Positions 16,386-25,309 of a stretch of 64,000 nucleotides of DNA are shown here, one piece after another (position 1 is the stretch's first letter; each line of letters begins with the position of its first letter). The notes beneath the pieces were generated by a model that worked only from the letters and a program-made list of their open reading frames with translations, made no database searches and was not told the DNA's origin. This stretch comes from Oceanidesulfovibrio indonesiensis (GTDB lineage: Bacteria > Desulfobacterota > Desulfovibrionia > Desulfovibrionales > Desulfovibrionaceae), in NCBI RefSeq assembly GCF_007625075.1, contig NZ_QMIE01000004.1, positions 1-64,000 on the forward strand, given 5' to 3'. Position numbers and translations under genes: made by a program.

Positions 16386-17827
16386 GTGTCGTCCTCCGGC
16401 GTGCTGGACTCGAACGCCGGCAAGCCTTCGCCCGGACGGACGCGTTCCGCCGTGGCGTCCACGGCGGCGTCCCGGAATACGATTTCCACCCCCTGCCCCT
16501 CGGTTATTTCCGTAGCGGAGCGGAAGAACTCACCACGGGCGGCCTCCTGTGAGCGGACAAGACAGAATCCCCGTCCCAGCGGCGCAGTGGGGTCGGCGCC
16601 GGTCAACCGCATCTTCAGGCCGTCGATGGCGGCTGCGTGCTTGTCGAGCGAGGAATTCCCGGCGCGGCGCAGACGGTCCAGGAGGGATTCCGTGATGTAT
16701 TCGAGCCGTTCGACCCGCTCCTGCCCGCTCGAACGGCGCAGTCGCTCTTCCAGGCTGAAAAGTCGCGATTCGCTGCGGTGCGCCGCCTGGGTGCCGGTGG
16801 ATTGCAACCGGGCGGCGAGGCCGGCGAGTCGATGCTCCCGCTCCATGAGGCGGGACGCCGGCGACAGCCAACCGAGGCCGCGCTCCTGCTGCGCGAGCAT
16901 GGAGTCGAGACGCTCCGTCCGGCGGTTCACAGCGCCGAGCAGACGCGATTCCAGCTCGTCCGTTTCCTGCACGAGCTGCCTGCGCTCCGGCCACAGGAGT
17001 TGCGCCGCATGGGACGGCGTTGCCGCACGCACGTCCGCGATCATGTCTGCGATGGTGTGGTCCACCTCGTGACCCACACCGGCCAGCACCGGCACGGGGC
17101 ATTCATATACGGCGCGGGCGACCTCCTCCGTGTTGAAGGCCCAGAGGTCTTCCAGGGAACCGCCGCCGCGGATGAGCACGACAACCTGGCCGAAACGCTG
17201 CCGTCCTGCCGCGCGAATGGCCCGCGCCAGAGCGAGGGGGGCTTCGTCGCCCTGCACCGGGCTGGCGTACACACGAATAGTAGCGGGCAGACCGCGTCTT
17301 GCGGCGAGGGTGGTGAAATCGGCACAGGCCGCGCTGTCCGGTGCGGTGACGAGGGCCACGCGGGCGGGATTGTGCGGCAGCGACCGTTTGCGGTCCGGAT
17401 CGAACCAGCCGCGCGCGGCGAACCGCTTCTTGAGCGCCTCGAACCTGAGATGCAGCTCGCCCAGGCCCACGGGCTGCACGAGCTCGGCGAGCAATTGATA
17501 CTGCCCCCGCGGCGGATAGACGTTCAGCGTGCCGCCCACGAGGATTTCCTGGCCGTTCTCCAGGCCCTCGGCCAGGTCGGCCGCGGACACGCCCTGTTCC
17601 AGAATCTCGCCGGTCAAGCTGTCCACGCCGCCGTCAGCACCGCGCTGGGAGCGCCGGAACCAGACCACGTTGATGAGCGCGTCGTTGTCCTTGAGTGCGA
17701 AGTAGAGATGGCCCGATGACGGCCGCGAGAGGTTGGAGACCTGTCCCCGCACCCAGAGGAACGGAAACTCGGTTTCCAGGAGGTTCTTGACCCGGTCTGT
17801 GATCTCGCGGACCGAAAAGATATGCAT
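16382..17827 (-). CDS. xseA: Exodeoxyribonuclease VII large subunit
   Basis: The 481-residue product has the XseA layout. An N-terminal OB-fold (MHIFSVREITDRVKNLLE, WVRGQVSNLSRPSSGHLYFA, residues 1-100) is followed by the catalytic domain with VALVTAPDSAACADF, VVVLIRGGGSLEDLWAFN and GHEVDHTIADMIADVRAATPSHAA. A long coiled coil then ends in PTAPLGRGFCLV. It forms the ssDNA exonuclease with XseB. The frame is open upstream of 17827, but that ATG (MHIFSV) matches the family start and follows GGGAG. It heads the operon with the M23 peptidase, xseB and ispA. Confidence 0.95.
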   Translation of the reverse strand: MHIFSVREITDRVKNLLETEFPFLWVRGQVSNLSRPSSGHLYFALKDNDALINVVWFRRSQRGADGGVDSLTGEILEQGVSAADLAEGLENGQEILVGGTLNVYPPRGQYQLLAELVQPVGLGELHLRFEALKKRFAARGWFDPDRKRSLPHNPARVALVTAPDSAACADFTTLAARRGLPATIRVYASPVQGDEAPLALARAIRAAGRQRFGQVVVLIRGGGSLEDLWAFNTEEVARAVYECPVPVLAGVGHEVDHTIADMIADVRAATPSHAAQLLWPERRQLVQETDELESRLLGAVNRRTERLDSMLAQQERGLGWLSPASRLMEREHRLAGLAARLQSTGTQAAHRSESRLFSLEERLRRSSGQERVERLEYITESLLDRLRRAGNSSLDKHAAAIDGLKMRLTGADPTAPLGRGFCLVRSQEAARGEFFRSATEITEGQGVEIVFRDAAVDATAERVRPGEGLPAFESSTPEDDT

Positions 17828-17970
17828 GGGAAACAACTCCCGAAAAAGTCCGGCGCTCCATGCGCCCCATCGACGGCATCCGCACCGCCCGCCAAACAGC
17901 ATGCATCATAACAGGCGGGTGGCGCAGATGAAAGGATCTCAAATTGCTTTTGAAAAGAAGACCTTTTCCG

Positions 17971-18045
17971 CAGGCTGTTCAATAACCACGCCGGCAAGGC
18001 GCACGAAACCATTCCGGTCCGGTGTGGTGGAAATGACACAACCTG
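17971..18045. repeat. Degenerate family 1 repeat, copy Z
   Basis: CAGGCTGTTCAATAAC (17971-17986) matches the terminal repeat of the elements at 4779 and 33311. The right end, AACCTG before the proS stop, is a weak inverted partner. The internal ATATTCGAGTGC block is missing, so this is at best a decayed or internally deleted copy in the xseA-proS gap. Confidence 0.35.
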
Positions 18046-19773
18046 CTAGATGGTCCAGCCTTCAAGCACGTGTCTGCGGAACGCGTCAAACGCTTCTTCG
18101 AACGCGTCCACCGGCAGTTCGGCCTTCTCGCCGGTACGGCGGTCTTTGGCTTCCACCACGCCGCGGGCCAGAGCCTTGCCGCCAACAACTACCTGGATGG
18201 GGAAGCCCACAAGGTCGGCGTCCTTGAACTTCACGCCGGGGCGCTCGCCCCTGTCGTCCAGCAACACGTCTACGCCTTTGTCGGTCAAAAGCTCGTACAA
18301 CTCCTCGGACTTGGCCACCACGGCATCGTCCTTGGCGCCCAGGGTGAGCAGCGCCACCTCATACGGCGCGATGGACGGCGGGAACACGATGCCGAACTCG
18401 TCGTTGTTCTGCTCGATGGCCGCGGCCAGGATACGCGAAACGCCTATGCCGTAGCAGCCCATGATCATGAGTTGCTCCTTGCCGGCCTCGTCCAGGAAGG
18501 TCGCGTTCATGGCCTCGCTGTACTTGGTGCCGAGCTTGAAAACGTGGCCCACCTCGATGCCGCGAGGCATTTCGATGCCGCCACCGCACGCCGGGCAGGG
18601 GTCGTCCATGGTGACGGTGCGCAAGTCCGCGCTGGCCGTGAGCTTCACGTCGCGGGGTATGTCCACGTGCAGTACGTGCATGTCGTCCTTGTTCGCGCCG
18701 GCGGCCCAGTCCGTGTCCCGCATGATCTCTTCATCAGCATAAATGCGCTCGACTTCCAGTCCAACCGGACCGGCAAACCCCACGGCGGCGCCGGTCCACT
18801 TCTTCACCTGCTCGGGACCGGCCAGCTCCAGATTGGTCACGCCAGCCAGATTCTTCAGCTTGATTTCGTTGAGCTCGCGGTCTCCGCGCAGGAGCACGGC
18901 CACAGGCTTGCCGTCGGCCTCGTACAGCAGCGTCTTGAGGATTTTCGATTCCGGCAGTTCCAGGAACTTTGCCACCTCGGCCACGGTATGCATGCCCGGG
19001 GTCTCCACTTCCACCAGCTCGGGGCACTCGCCGCGGTCAAGAGGCTCGTTCGCGTAGCAAACTTCGGCCTTTTCCAGGTTGGCGGCGTATTCGCACTGAG
19101 TGCAGGTCACGATGGTATCCTCACCCGTGGTGGCCAGCACCATGAACTCGTGGGAGTATGAACCGCCGATTGCGCCGGAGTCCGCCTGCACGGCGCGGAA
19201 ACGCAGGCCCAGGCGTTTGAAGGCGCGCGTGTATGCGTCGTACATGGCGGCATAGCTCGCATCGGCGCCGTGGGCGTCCTTATCGAAGGAATAGGCGTCC
19301 TTCATGACGAACTCGCGGCCACGCATGAGGCCGAAGCGGGGGCGGATCTCATCCCGGAACTTGGTCTGTATCTGGTAGAGATTCAACGGCAGCTGCCGAT
19401 AGGAACGCACCTCGCCGCGAACCAGGTCGGTGACGACTTCCTCATGTGTGGGCCCCAGACAGTAGTCGCGTCCGTGGCGGTCCTTCACGCGGAGCAGCTC
19501 CGGCCCGTACACGTCCCACCGGCCGGTCTCCTTCCAGAGGTCGCCGGGCTGGACCATGGGCATGAATATCTCCTGGCCGCCGGCGGCGTTCATCTCCTCG
19601 CGGACGATCTGGGCGATCTTGTCCAGGCTGCGACGCCCCAGGGGGAGATAAGTGTAGATGCCCGAAGTGAGCTTGCGGATCATGCCGGCGCGCACGAGCA
19701 GCTTGTGGCTGATGACCTCGGCGTCGGCCGGGGCCTCTTTGAGAGTCGGCATGTAGAGAGCGGAAAGACGCAT
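18046..19773 (-). CDS. proS: Prolyl-tRNA synthetase
   Basis: The 575-residue product is the bacterial type of ProRS with an editing insertion. Class II motif 1 begins [22 protein letters not shown], motif 2 is [25 protein letters not shown] and motif 3 is [13 protein letters not shown]. The editing domain between residues 230 and 390 holds [18 protein letters not shown] and [10 protein letters not shown]-terminal anticodon-binding domain includes [20 protein letters not shown]. Length is normal. The ATG overlaps the stop of ispG by one base (TGATG), so translation is coupled. Confidence 0.97.
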   Translation of the reverse strand: MRLSALYMPTLKEAPADAEVISHKLLVRAGMIRKLTSGIYTYLPLGRRSLDKIAQIVREEMNAAGGQEIFMPMVQPGDLWKETGRWDVYGPELLRVKDRHGRDYCLGPTHEEVVTDLVRGEVRSYRQLPLNLYQIQTKFRDEIRPRFGLMRGREFVMKDAYSFDKDAHGADASYAAMYDAYTRAFKRLGLRFRAVQADSGAIGGSYSHEFMVLATTGEDTIVTCTQCEYAANLEKAEVCYANEPLDRGECPELVEVETPGMHTVAEVAKFLELPESKILKTLLYEADGKPVAVLLRGDRELNEIKLKNLAGVTNLELAGPEQVKKWTGAAVGFAGPVGLEVERIYADEEIMRDTDWAAGANKDDMHVLHVDIPRDVKLTASADLRTVTMDDPCPACGGGIEMPRGIEVGHVFKLGTKYSEAMNATFLDEAGKEQLMIMGCYGIGVSRILAAAIEQNNDEFGIVFPPSIAPYEVALLTLGAKDDAVVAKSEELYELLTDKGVDVLLDDRGERPGVKFKDADLVGFPIQVVVGGKALARGVVEAKDRRTGEKAELPVDAFEEAFDAFRRHVLEGWTI

Positions 19774-20897
19774 CAGGATTCTCCCCTGCGGTGTGCGAGG
19801 AAGACGTCCAGCTCATCCAGAAACGCGGGCAAGAGATTCTCCCGGCCCCGGACTGTTCGGACGACTTCACCCTTCTTGAATATTATACCTTTGTTCCGGC
19901 CGCCGGCGATGCCGATGTCGGCCTCCTTCGCCTCGCCGGGTCCGTTGACAACGCAGCCCATGACCGCAACGGTGAACACCTCATCCACGGTCCTGAGCCT
20001 CGCTTCGACCTCTTCCGCTAAATGGATGAGGTCTATTTCCGTACGCCCGCATGTGGGGCATGATATGATCTCGGGTCCGCGCTCGCCCAGCCCGAGGCTT
20101 CGCAGTATCTGCCACGCCACGCCAACCTCGGCCACGGGGTCGTGCGTCAGGGAGACGCGCAACGTGTCGCCGACGCCTTCATAAAGCAAAACGCCAAGGC
20201 CGACGGCGGATTTCACCGAGCCGGACACGAGCGTTCCCGCCTCGGTAACGCCGATATGCAGCGGATAGTCCACACGATCGGCAAGGATTCGATACGCGGC
20301 CACGGTATGCATGACCGACGATGATTTGAGCGAAATCTTGATCTCGTGGAAGCTACGCTTTTCCAACAAGGCAACATGCTTGAGAGCGGATTCCACCATG
20401 GCCTCAGGCGTGGGGCCGCCATACTGCGCGAGCAGCTCCTTTTCCACGGAGCCGGAATTCACGCCGATGCGGATGGCCGCTCCGGCCGCTTTGGCTGCGT
20501 CCACTACGGCATCCACCTTGGCGGCCGTGCCGATGTTGCCCGGATTGATGCGCAGACCCTGCACGCCGGCTTCCAGCGCCGCCAGGGCCAGCTTGTGATC
20601 GAAATGAATGTCCGCCACGAGCGGCACCGGCGATGCTTCGCGAATGGCCCGGAGCGCCTCGGCCGCTTTCATGTCCGGCACGGCGCAACGCACCAGCGCC
20701 GCTCCCGCCTCTGCAAGCTCGCGAATCTGCGCTATGGTGGCCACGGCGTCGCGCGTGTCCGTGTTGGTCATGGACTGCACCACAACGGGGTGAGCGCCGC
20801 CAATGTGAATGTCGCCAACACGGATGGTTCGCGTTTCGCGTCTGGCCGGGCGGTAGGGATCGATCGCTCGATGCTGCGTGTGATCTTGCTGCTTCAT
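19773..20897 (-). CDS. ispG: 4-hydroxy-3-methylbut-2-enyl diphosphate synthase
   Basis: The 374-residue product catalyses the [4Fe-4S]-dependent conversion of MEcPP to HMBPP in the MEP pathway. Visible motifs are [47 protein letters not shown] and, in the C-terminal Fe-S domain, [12 protein letters not shown] with [18 protein letters not shown], giving the three cysteine ligands. Length fits the bacterial enzyme. It heads the ispG-proS pair and lies in the same minus-strand region as ispA and dxs. Only a weak GAGAG precedes the ATG. Confidence 0.96.
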   Translation of the reverse strand: MKQQDHTQHRAIDPYRPARRETRTIRVGDIHIGGAHPVVVQSMTNTDTRDAVATIAQIRELAEAGAALVRCAVPDMKAAEALRAIREASPVPLVADIHFDHKLALAALEAGVQGLRINPGNIGTAAKVDAVVDAAKAAGAAIRIGVNSGSVEKELLAQYGGPTPEAMVESALKHVALLEKRSFHEIKISLKSSSVMHTVAAYRILADRVDYPLHIGVTEAGTLVSGSVKSAVGLGVLLYEGVGDTLRVSLTHDPVAEVGVAWQILRSLGLGERGPEIISCPTCGRTEIDLIHLAEEVEARLRTVDEVFTVAVMGCVVNGPGEAKEADIGIAGGRNKGIIFKKGEVVRTVRGRENLLPAFLDELDVFLAHRRGES

Positions 20898-21008
20898 ATG
20901 GTTCGTTCGCTCTCGGTGGACCTCGCCTTACGTCATTTCCTCGCCCAAGAAAAGAGGATGATCAAGGGGGGCCTTGGGTTCCTTTTCGAGGAAATTCTGA
21001 CCGGAACC

Positions 21009-21035
21009 TTAAGGATGTCTCAGGACGGACGATAC
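21009..21035 (+). promoter_or_regulatory. Possible sigma-28 (FliA) promoter of the FlgO operon
   Basis: TTAAGGAT (21009-21016), an 11-base spacer and GACGATAC (21028-21035) resemble TAAAGTTT-N11-GCCGATAA (five and six of eight matches), 75 bases before the ATG of the first FlgO-like gene. It is weaker than the flagellin promoter at 38355 but has the same geometry. Confidence 0.4.
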
Positions 21036-21109
21036 AGTAGAGCAAGCACGCAGGAAGACCCGCGCCGGACAAGGATCGTCCGACGCTTGTTTGCAAGGAG
21101 CGCAACATC

Positions 21110-22045
21110 ATGCAATTGGTCATTCGCATCCTTTCCATATTTCTTATCGCCACAGCCCTGGCGCTTTATGCCGTCGCCGCTTTTGCACAGGTCGGAGCAC
21201 AGCCCGTGCCGACGGATTCCGTTCCCATGGTGGAACCACCCTTGGCAGTGGAGTCGGTCTCCCCGCAGCCGCCCGCGGCCGACTCCCAGCAGGCCGCGCG
21301 AATCGCCCACCAGTATCTTGACCAGGGCGCAGCCATGGGCGTGGGCAAGGCGCAGAAAGGCGTGGTGAGCGGTCAGGAAACGCACATCCTGCCCATGGAG
21401 GACATGTACTCCGGCACGATGGTTCCGGACGGCCGCGGCGGATACGTCTGGATGGGGCCGCGGCAGCCCATGGTTCCCCAGGACCCGGACAACGTGGCGG
21501 CTCGCGAGCTCAAGCTCATCATCAAGGAGCTCGCCGACCAGCTCGCAGAAGGCCCCATTGCCCCGGGCGTGACGGCCACCATGGCCCTGCCCACATCATT
21601 TGTGAGTCAGGACAACTTCGACGAGACATCATCCTTCGGCCGCTATTTCGGCGAGCAGATGATCTACGAGTTCGTTCGCCGCGGTTATCAGGTGAACGAG
21701 TACCGGCTCGATTCGGCCATCAATTCGCGCCCGGGCCAGGGAGATTTCCTGCTTTCCCGCCGTGTGGCCGGCCCGTCGCGCCAGCACCGCGGCATGGCCA
21801 TTCTTGTGGGCACCTACTACGCCGACCGGCAAAACGTCTTCGTGAACGCACGATTGGTGGAGGCCACCACCGGACGCGTACTGCGCGCCGGCAACGTGGT
21901 TTTCCCGCAGACGCTCGTTTCAAAGCAGATGCTCGCCAACACCACGCGCACCCTGGAGCAGGAGTTCGTCAACCTCCGTGACTACGACACCATGGTGGGG
22001 CGCTCCAACCTCACCGACATCGACAAAGGCTTCGACATACGCTGA
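21110..22045 (+). CDS. FlgO-like outer-membrane flagellar protein
   Basis: The 311-residue product has a signal peptide (residues 1-26, ALYAVAAFAQ), a proline-rich linker and a conserved beta-rich domain (about 135-300). It contains RYFGEQMIYEFVRRGYQVNEYR, LLSRRVAGPSRQHRGMAILVGTYY, VFVNARLVEATTGRVL and ARELKLIIKELADQLAEG, the arrangement of FlgO. In vibrios FlgO works with FlgP and FlgT around the flagellar base and outer membrane. RBS AAGGAG at 21096. A small lipoprotein and a second FlgO-like gene follow, forming one operon. The flagellar role is inferred from family resemblance. Confidence 0.78.
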   Translation: MQLVIRILSIFLIATALALYAVAAFAQVGAQPVPTDSVPMVEPPLAVESVSPQPPAADSQQAARIAHQYLDQGAAMGVGKAQKGVVSGQETHILPMEDMYSGTMVPDGRGGYVWMGPRQPMVPQDPDNVAARELKLIIKELADQLAEGPIAPGVTATMALPTSFVSQDNFDETSSFGRYFGEQMIYEFVRRGYQVNEYRLDSAINSRPGQGDFLLSRRVAGPSRQHRGMAILVGTYYADRQNVFVNARLVEATTGRVLRAGNVVFPQTLVSKQMLANTTRTLEQEFVNLRDYDTMVGRSNLTDIDKGFDIR

Positions 22046-22052
22046 GGCACCC

Positions 22053-22349
22053 ATGCGCACCTTCACTTCCATTATCATCCTGGCGTTGCTCGCGTTGTGG
22101 TTCACTGCCCTGACTGGTTGCGAAGGATACACCAGGCCGCCTGCCCGCGCCGATGTAGCTGCCGTGCCCTACCACGAGCACAGCCTCTGGAATCTTTACC
22201 GCGCCCGGGACTACATGGCCCAAGGCCGGTACGAGATTGCTCGCGAGCATCTGGCGCTGGCGCGGTCCACCGCCAAGACCAAGGAAATGCAAGAACTGCT
22301 CGACCGCGAGATAGCCGCCGTCAACGCAGCCATCCGCACACGCCGCTGA
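22053..22349 (+). CDS. Small lipoprotein between two FlgO-like genes
   Basis: The 98-residue product has a lipoprotein signal peptide with lipobox ALTGC (Cys at about 24). A helical region follows (NLYRARDYMAQGRYEIAREH, LALARSTAKTKEMQELLDRE) resembling a single tetratricopeptide-like hairpin. It starts seven bases after the upstream stop and ends 24 bases before the next gene. By position it could be a partner of the FlgO-like proteins at the outer membrane, a place held by FlgP in vibrios, but it has no FlgP sequence features. Confidence 0.8.
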   Translation: MRTFTSIIILALLALWFTALTGCEGYTRPPARADVAAVPYHEHSLWNLYRARDYMAQGRYEIAREHLALARSTAKTKEMQELLDREIAAVNAAIRTRR

Positions 22350-22373
22350 CAGACTTCCCCAAGGAGACGCACC

Positions 22374-22985
22374 ATGCGCCGCACCACACCCGCCATCATT
22401 CTTACCCTGCTCCTGCTGCTCATCTTCGCCGGGCCGGCCATGGGCGCGAAGCTGCCCGCCATGGCCCAGGCCCTTGCCGAAGACCTGAGCCAGCAGATAG
22501 CGGACAAGCTCGGCCATTCCGGGATGGGTAATAATGGCCCCTCGCTCATCGTGACCACGCCCGTGAACCTGAGCGACCTGGAGTCGGCCTCGCCCTTGTC
22601 CCGTCTTCTGGCCGAAGAGATGGCCACACACTTCACAAGAAACGGATACGCGGTGAAGGAAATCCGCAAAGGGTCATCGGTGCTGTTCCGGCCGCAGACC
22701 GGCGAACTCATGCTGTCCCGTCGGGTGCACCTGCTGAGCGAACGGGCCGTGCAGTCCGCGCTCATTCTCACCGGCACGTACACAGCCACCAGCAAGCATG
22801 TGCGTTTCAACATCCGGCTGGTGCACGCCGCCAGCGATGAGGTTCTGGCCATGTCCAGCATGAGCCTGCCTCTGGACAGCGAGGCCCGCGAGTTGTTGGG
22901 CGACGGGATGGTGAACGCCAATCCGGGCCTGGCGCCGTCCGTGTACACACGATTCACGCGCGACGCACTCATGGCCGCGCACTGA
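22374..22985 (+). CDS. Second FlgO-like exported protein
   Basis: The 203-residue product has a signal peptide (residues 1-24, LLLLLIFAGPAMGA). Its conserved domain parallels that of the first gene: ALAEDLSQQIADKL, TTPVNLSDLESASPLSRLLAEE, LMLSRRVHLLSERAVQSALILTGTY and VRFNIRLVHAASDEVLAMSS. It lacks the proline-rich linker of the 311-residue paralogue. RBS AAGGAG at 22359. It is the last gene of the operon and is followed by the terminator at 23022. Tandem duplication within the operon is the simplest explanation. Confidence 0.78.
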   Translation: MRRTTPAIILTLLLLLIFAGPAMGAKLPAMAQALAEDLSQQIADKLGHSGMGNNGPSLIVTTPVNLSDLESASPLSRLLAEEMATHFTRNGYAVKEIRKGSSVLFRPQTGELMLSRRVHLLSERAVQSALILTGTYTATSKHVRFNIRLVHAASDEVLAMSSMSLPLDSEARELLGDGMVNANPGLAPSVYTRFTRDALMAAH

Positions 22986-23021
22986 TCAACACACGGCCAC
23001 AGTTTCAAGATATATCGTAAT

Positions 23022-23062
23022 ACAAAAGCGCTGCCGGAACTCCTGCAGCGCTTTTGTGTTTT
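23022..23062 (+). terminator. Terminator of the FlgO-like operon
   Basis: A perfect 13-bp stem, ACAAAAGCGCTGC (23022-23034) with GCAGCGCTTTTGT (23045-23057), encloses a 10-nt loop and is followed by GTTTT. Confidence 0.88.
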
Positions 23063-23125
23063 GGCAACCCCAGTTCATTTCGGATGCAGAAAGTCTCTGT
23101 TGTTCAATGGTTTGCTGCAAGGACG

Positions 23126-23172
23126 GCCACGCAGAAAGCGGGGCCACACGTCGAACGCCGCGAGAGCCGAAC
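23126..23172 (+). repeat. Dispersed intergenic repeat, family 2, copy C
   Basis: GGCCACGCAGAAAGCGGGGCC followed by ACACGTCGAACGCCGCGAGAGC matches the copy at 26092 base for base at most positions. The central palindrome carries two changes (ACGTCG for GCGGCG). It lies between the FlgO-like operon terminator and the acetyltransferase gene. Confidence 0.6.
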
Positions 23173-23333
23173 GCCCCTGGAACTCTGCTCTATGCAATAT
23201 ACCCCTGGGTTCTTCAGGTAACGATACGCAGCAAATCAAACAACGGGCCGACCTCTTTCAGTGTATAGCATTTTCAGTTATTATCGAATTCAAAATTATC
23301 GCCGTGCACGCTTCGCCATTTCTGGATAGTTTG

Positions 23334-23783
23334 ATGAACAACAGCACACACGAGGAATTGTACATCGGCCCCTGTACGCTGGACGACATGGAAGGAATCG
23401 TTGCCGTGTGGCGCGAATGCGGCCTGACAGCCCCGCAGAACAATCCCTGGAAAGACATCCAGCGCAAACTGCGCCAGAACGATGGCCTCTTTCTGGTGGC
23501 GCGGACAATGGACCAGAACGACGGCCGGGTGATCGGCACGGTAATGGGCGGCTACGACGGCCACCGCGGCTGGATATACTACCTGGGCGTGCTGCCGGCC
23601 TACCAGGGCGCCGACATCGGCAGAAAGCTCGTGGAATGCGTGACGCGTAAACTCGCCGTCCAAGGCTGCCCGAAAATCAATCTCCAGGTGCGGGCATCGA
23701 ACCTTCAGTGCCTCGGTTTTTACGAAACCCTGGGCTTCGAGCGTGAAGCCGTGCTGAGCTACGGAAAACGGCTGGACGATTGA
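23334..23783 (+). CDS. ypeA: GNAT-family acetyltransferase, YpeA-like
   Basis: The 149-residue product resembles YpeA acetyltransferases: LDDMEGIVAVWRECGLT, NPWKDIQRKLRQNDGLFLVA, RVIGTVMGGYDGHRGWIYYL, the acetyl-CoA loop GVLPAYQGADIGRKLVE and CPKINLQVRASNLQCLGFYE-type sequence near the end. It would transfer an acetyl group from acetyl-CoA to an unknown acceptor. The usual R/Q-x-x-G-x-A/G loop reads QGADIG here. The frame is open well upstream, but the region before 23334 contains repeat C and looks non-coding; ATG 23334 matches the family start, with only a weak ribosome-binding site. Confidence 0.85.
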   Translation: MNNSTHEELYIGPCTLDDMEGIVAVWRECGLTAPQNNPWKDIQRKLRQNDGLFLVARTMDQNDGRVIGTVMGGYDGHRGWIYYLGVLPAYQGADIGRKLVECVTRKLAVQGCPKINLQVRASNLQCLGFYETLGFEREAVLSYGKRLDD

Positions 23784-24003
23784 GCCTCGTACCGACAATT
23801 CCGTACCGCACACGCCGACCGGCTGGCAGACTCTGACGGCGTTACCTCCAACGGCATTTCCGCCCACAATGCACAGTGTCCGACATGCTCGTGGTCATTG
23901 TTTGAACCGCGGCCAAGGGTGGTCGCGTTTCCGGATTCCAGACGCATGCGCTTCGTCGTAGGGTAGTGCTTTGCGCCAACCCGCAACGCACGAGGAGACA
24001 AGC

Positions 24004-24291
24004 ATGGCGCAACAGATATCCGATAATCCGTTCTTGATCGCCACCGAAAAACGGATATGCGATAAGAACCCGCTGTCCTCCCCATGAGTCTGGCGAGCCA
24101 ATCAGGGAGCGTGTATCGACTGCACTGCCCGCGGCGGTCGGAAGTACTTTTACACAGATGCTCTCAAATTGAAGCGTCCGCATCCCAACTGCAATTGCAC
24201 CCTCAATGTTTGGCCGACAAACCTTGGCCAAGATTATGCCATCCCTCCGTATCTTTTTAGCAAGCTTTCGACTCCCCCGCCTCCACCGTAA
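24004..24291 (+). pseudogene. Broken small gene with CxxC and HPNCxC motifs
   Basis: A strong ribosome-binding site, GAGGAG (23992-23997), precedes ATG 24004. The frame runs 27 codons to an in-frame TGA (24085-24087) and then stays open for 67 codons to TAA 24289-24291. The second part has a composed protein look: VWRANQGACIDCTARGGRK, then KRPHPNCNCTL, a paired-cysteine plus HPNCxC signature seen at the C-termini of phage head-morphogenesis (Mu F-like) and some toxin-type proteins. A TGG to TGA change would explain the break; no convincing SECIS hairpin follows the TGA. It is probably a remnant of a phage- or toxin-related gene. Confidence 0.45.
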
Positions 24292-24630
24292 TTTTTTATG
24301 AAAAAAATGCCTCGCGGATAGATCTAAGATTTGCATCTCCCGGTCAATCCACATATTGTTCCCTCGATGTGCATTTCTGGGGACAATATCCCCCTCTCCT
24401 ACTCTCTGGTTGCTGATAAAACACTCCGTACTGCACGAGTTCGAGTCTTTGGACGGCCTCATGCTGTTACGCTTCATTACGCCCACGCCGGCTTGCATGG
24501 CGTTTTGGCATCGCCTGCCTTCGGACCATGCCCACGTCGAATCCTCGATTTGATCCGCTCCGCTTCCTCGAACAAGAGCGCAAACCATACTCAATAACAG
24601 ACCTCACTCAGCAAGGGGAGGCGCGACGCA
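24292..24630. other. Intergenic, no supported gene
   Basis: The region starts with a small self-complementary run, ATTTTTTATGAAAAAAAT (24291-24308). It is visibly AT-richer than its surroundings and holds only short frames without ribosome-binding sites or recognisable motifs. The psd ribosome-binding site GGGGAGG lies at its right end. Confidence 0.6.
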
Positions 24631-25284
24631 ATGAACAAGCCAAGCATTGGCACGAGCCTGGAAGGGCTGCCGTATATTTTCTTCTTTTCCCTCTGTAGTC
24701 TTGCCTTCGGGATGCTGGAATGGTGGATCGTCACGGTGATTTTTTTGATTCTCACAGCCCTGGCGTTGAATTTCTTCCGCGATCCCGAGCGTGTACCTCC
24801 CGAGGATGAGACGTTGGCCGTATCCCCGGCAGACGGGAAGGTCATCAAGGTTGCGACCGTGACTGACCCATTTTCGGGCGAAGAACGCACTGTGGTGTCC
24901 ATCTTCATGAACATTTTTAACGTGCACGTGAACCGCATGCCGGCGCCGGGCATCGTCACGCGCATGCGCTACCATCCGGGCAAGTTCGTCAACGCCTCCT
25001 TCGACAAGGCCTCGGAGCATAACGAGCGCCACGCCATACGCGTGTCCGGCGAGCACGGTGAGTGGACCGTGGTGCAGATTGCGGGGCTCGTAGCCCGGCG
25101 CATTGTGCCCTGGTGCCAAGTGGGCGACTCCCTGGCCCGAGGAGAGCGTTTTGGGCTGATAAAATTCGGCTCCAGGGTTGACGTCTACCTGCCTGCCGAC
25201 TACCAATCCATAGTTTCCGAAGGGGAAACCGTGTTTGCCGGACAGACGGCCATCGCCGCACCGAACAAGAACTCGCAACCGTGA
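24631..25284 (+). CDS. psd: Phosphatidylserine decarboxylase proenzyme
   Basis: The 217-residue product is the short Psd type. N-terminal hydrophobic segments (residues 14-48) anchor it in the inner membrane; the core has FFRDPERVPP, AVSPADGKVIKVA, FMNIFNVHVNRMPAPG, YHPGKFVNASFDKASEHNERH, QIAGLVARRIVPW and the cleavage site IKFGSRVDVYLP, where the Gly-Ser bond is cut and Ser becomes the pyruvoyl group. It converts phosphatidylserine to phosphatidylethanolamine. ATG 24631 follows GGGGAGG. pssA, the preceding pathway step, begins 25 bases after the stop, so the pair is one operon. Confidence 0.94.
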   Translation: MNKPSIGTSLEGLPYIFFFSLCSLAFGMLEWWIVTVIFLILTALALNFFRDPERVPPEDETLAVSPADGKVIKVATVTDPFSGEERTVVSIFMNIFNVHVNRMPAPGIVTRMRYHPGKFVNASFDKASEHNERHAIRVSGEHGEWTVVQIAGLVARRIVPWCQVGDSLARGERFGLIKFGSRVDVYLPADYQSIVSEGETVFAGQTAIAAPNKNSQP

Positions 25285-25309
25285 CATCGGGACGATACGC
25301 CCAGGAACC

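Noticed and set aside
24085-24130. TGA as a selenocysteine codon
   Set aside because: No convincing SECIS hairpin with a conserved apical loop could be drawn just after the TGA and the local sequence does not match a known selenoprotein.
23842-24594. Minus-strand frame of 250 codons
   Set aside because: No recognisable motif, odd composition rich in Arg, Ser and Cys, no ribosome-binding site, and it is antisense to the better supported small frame at 24004-24291.
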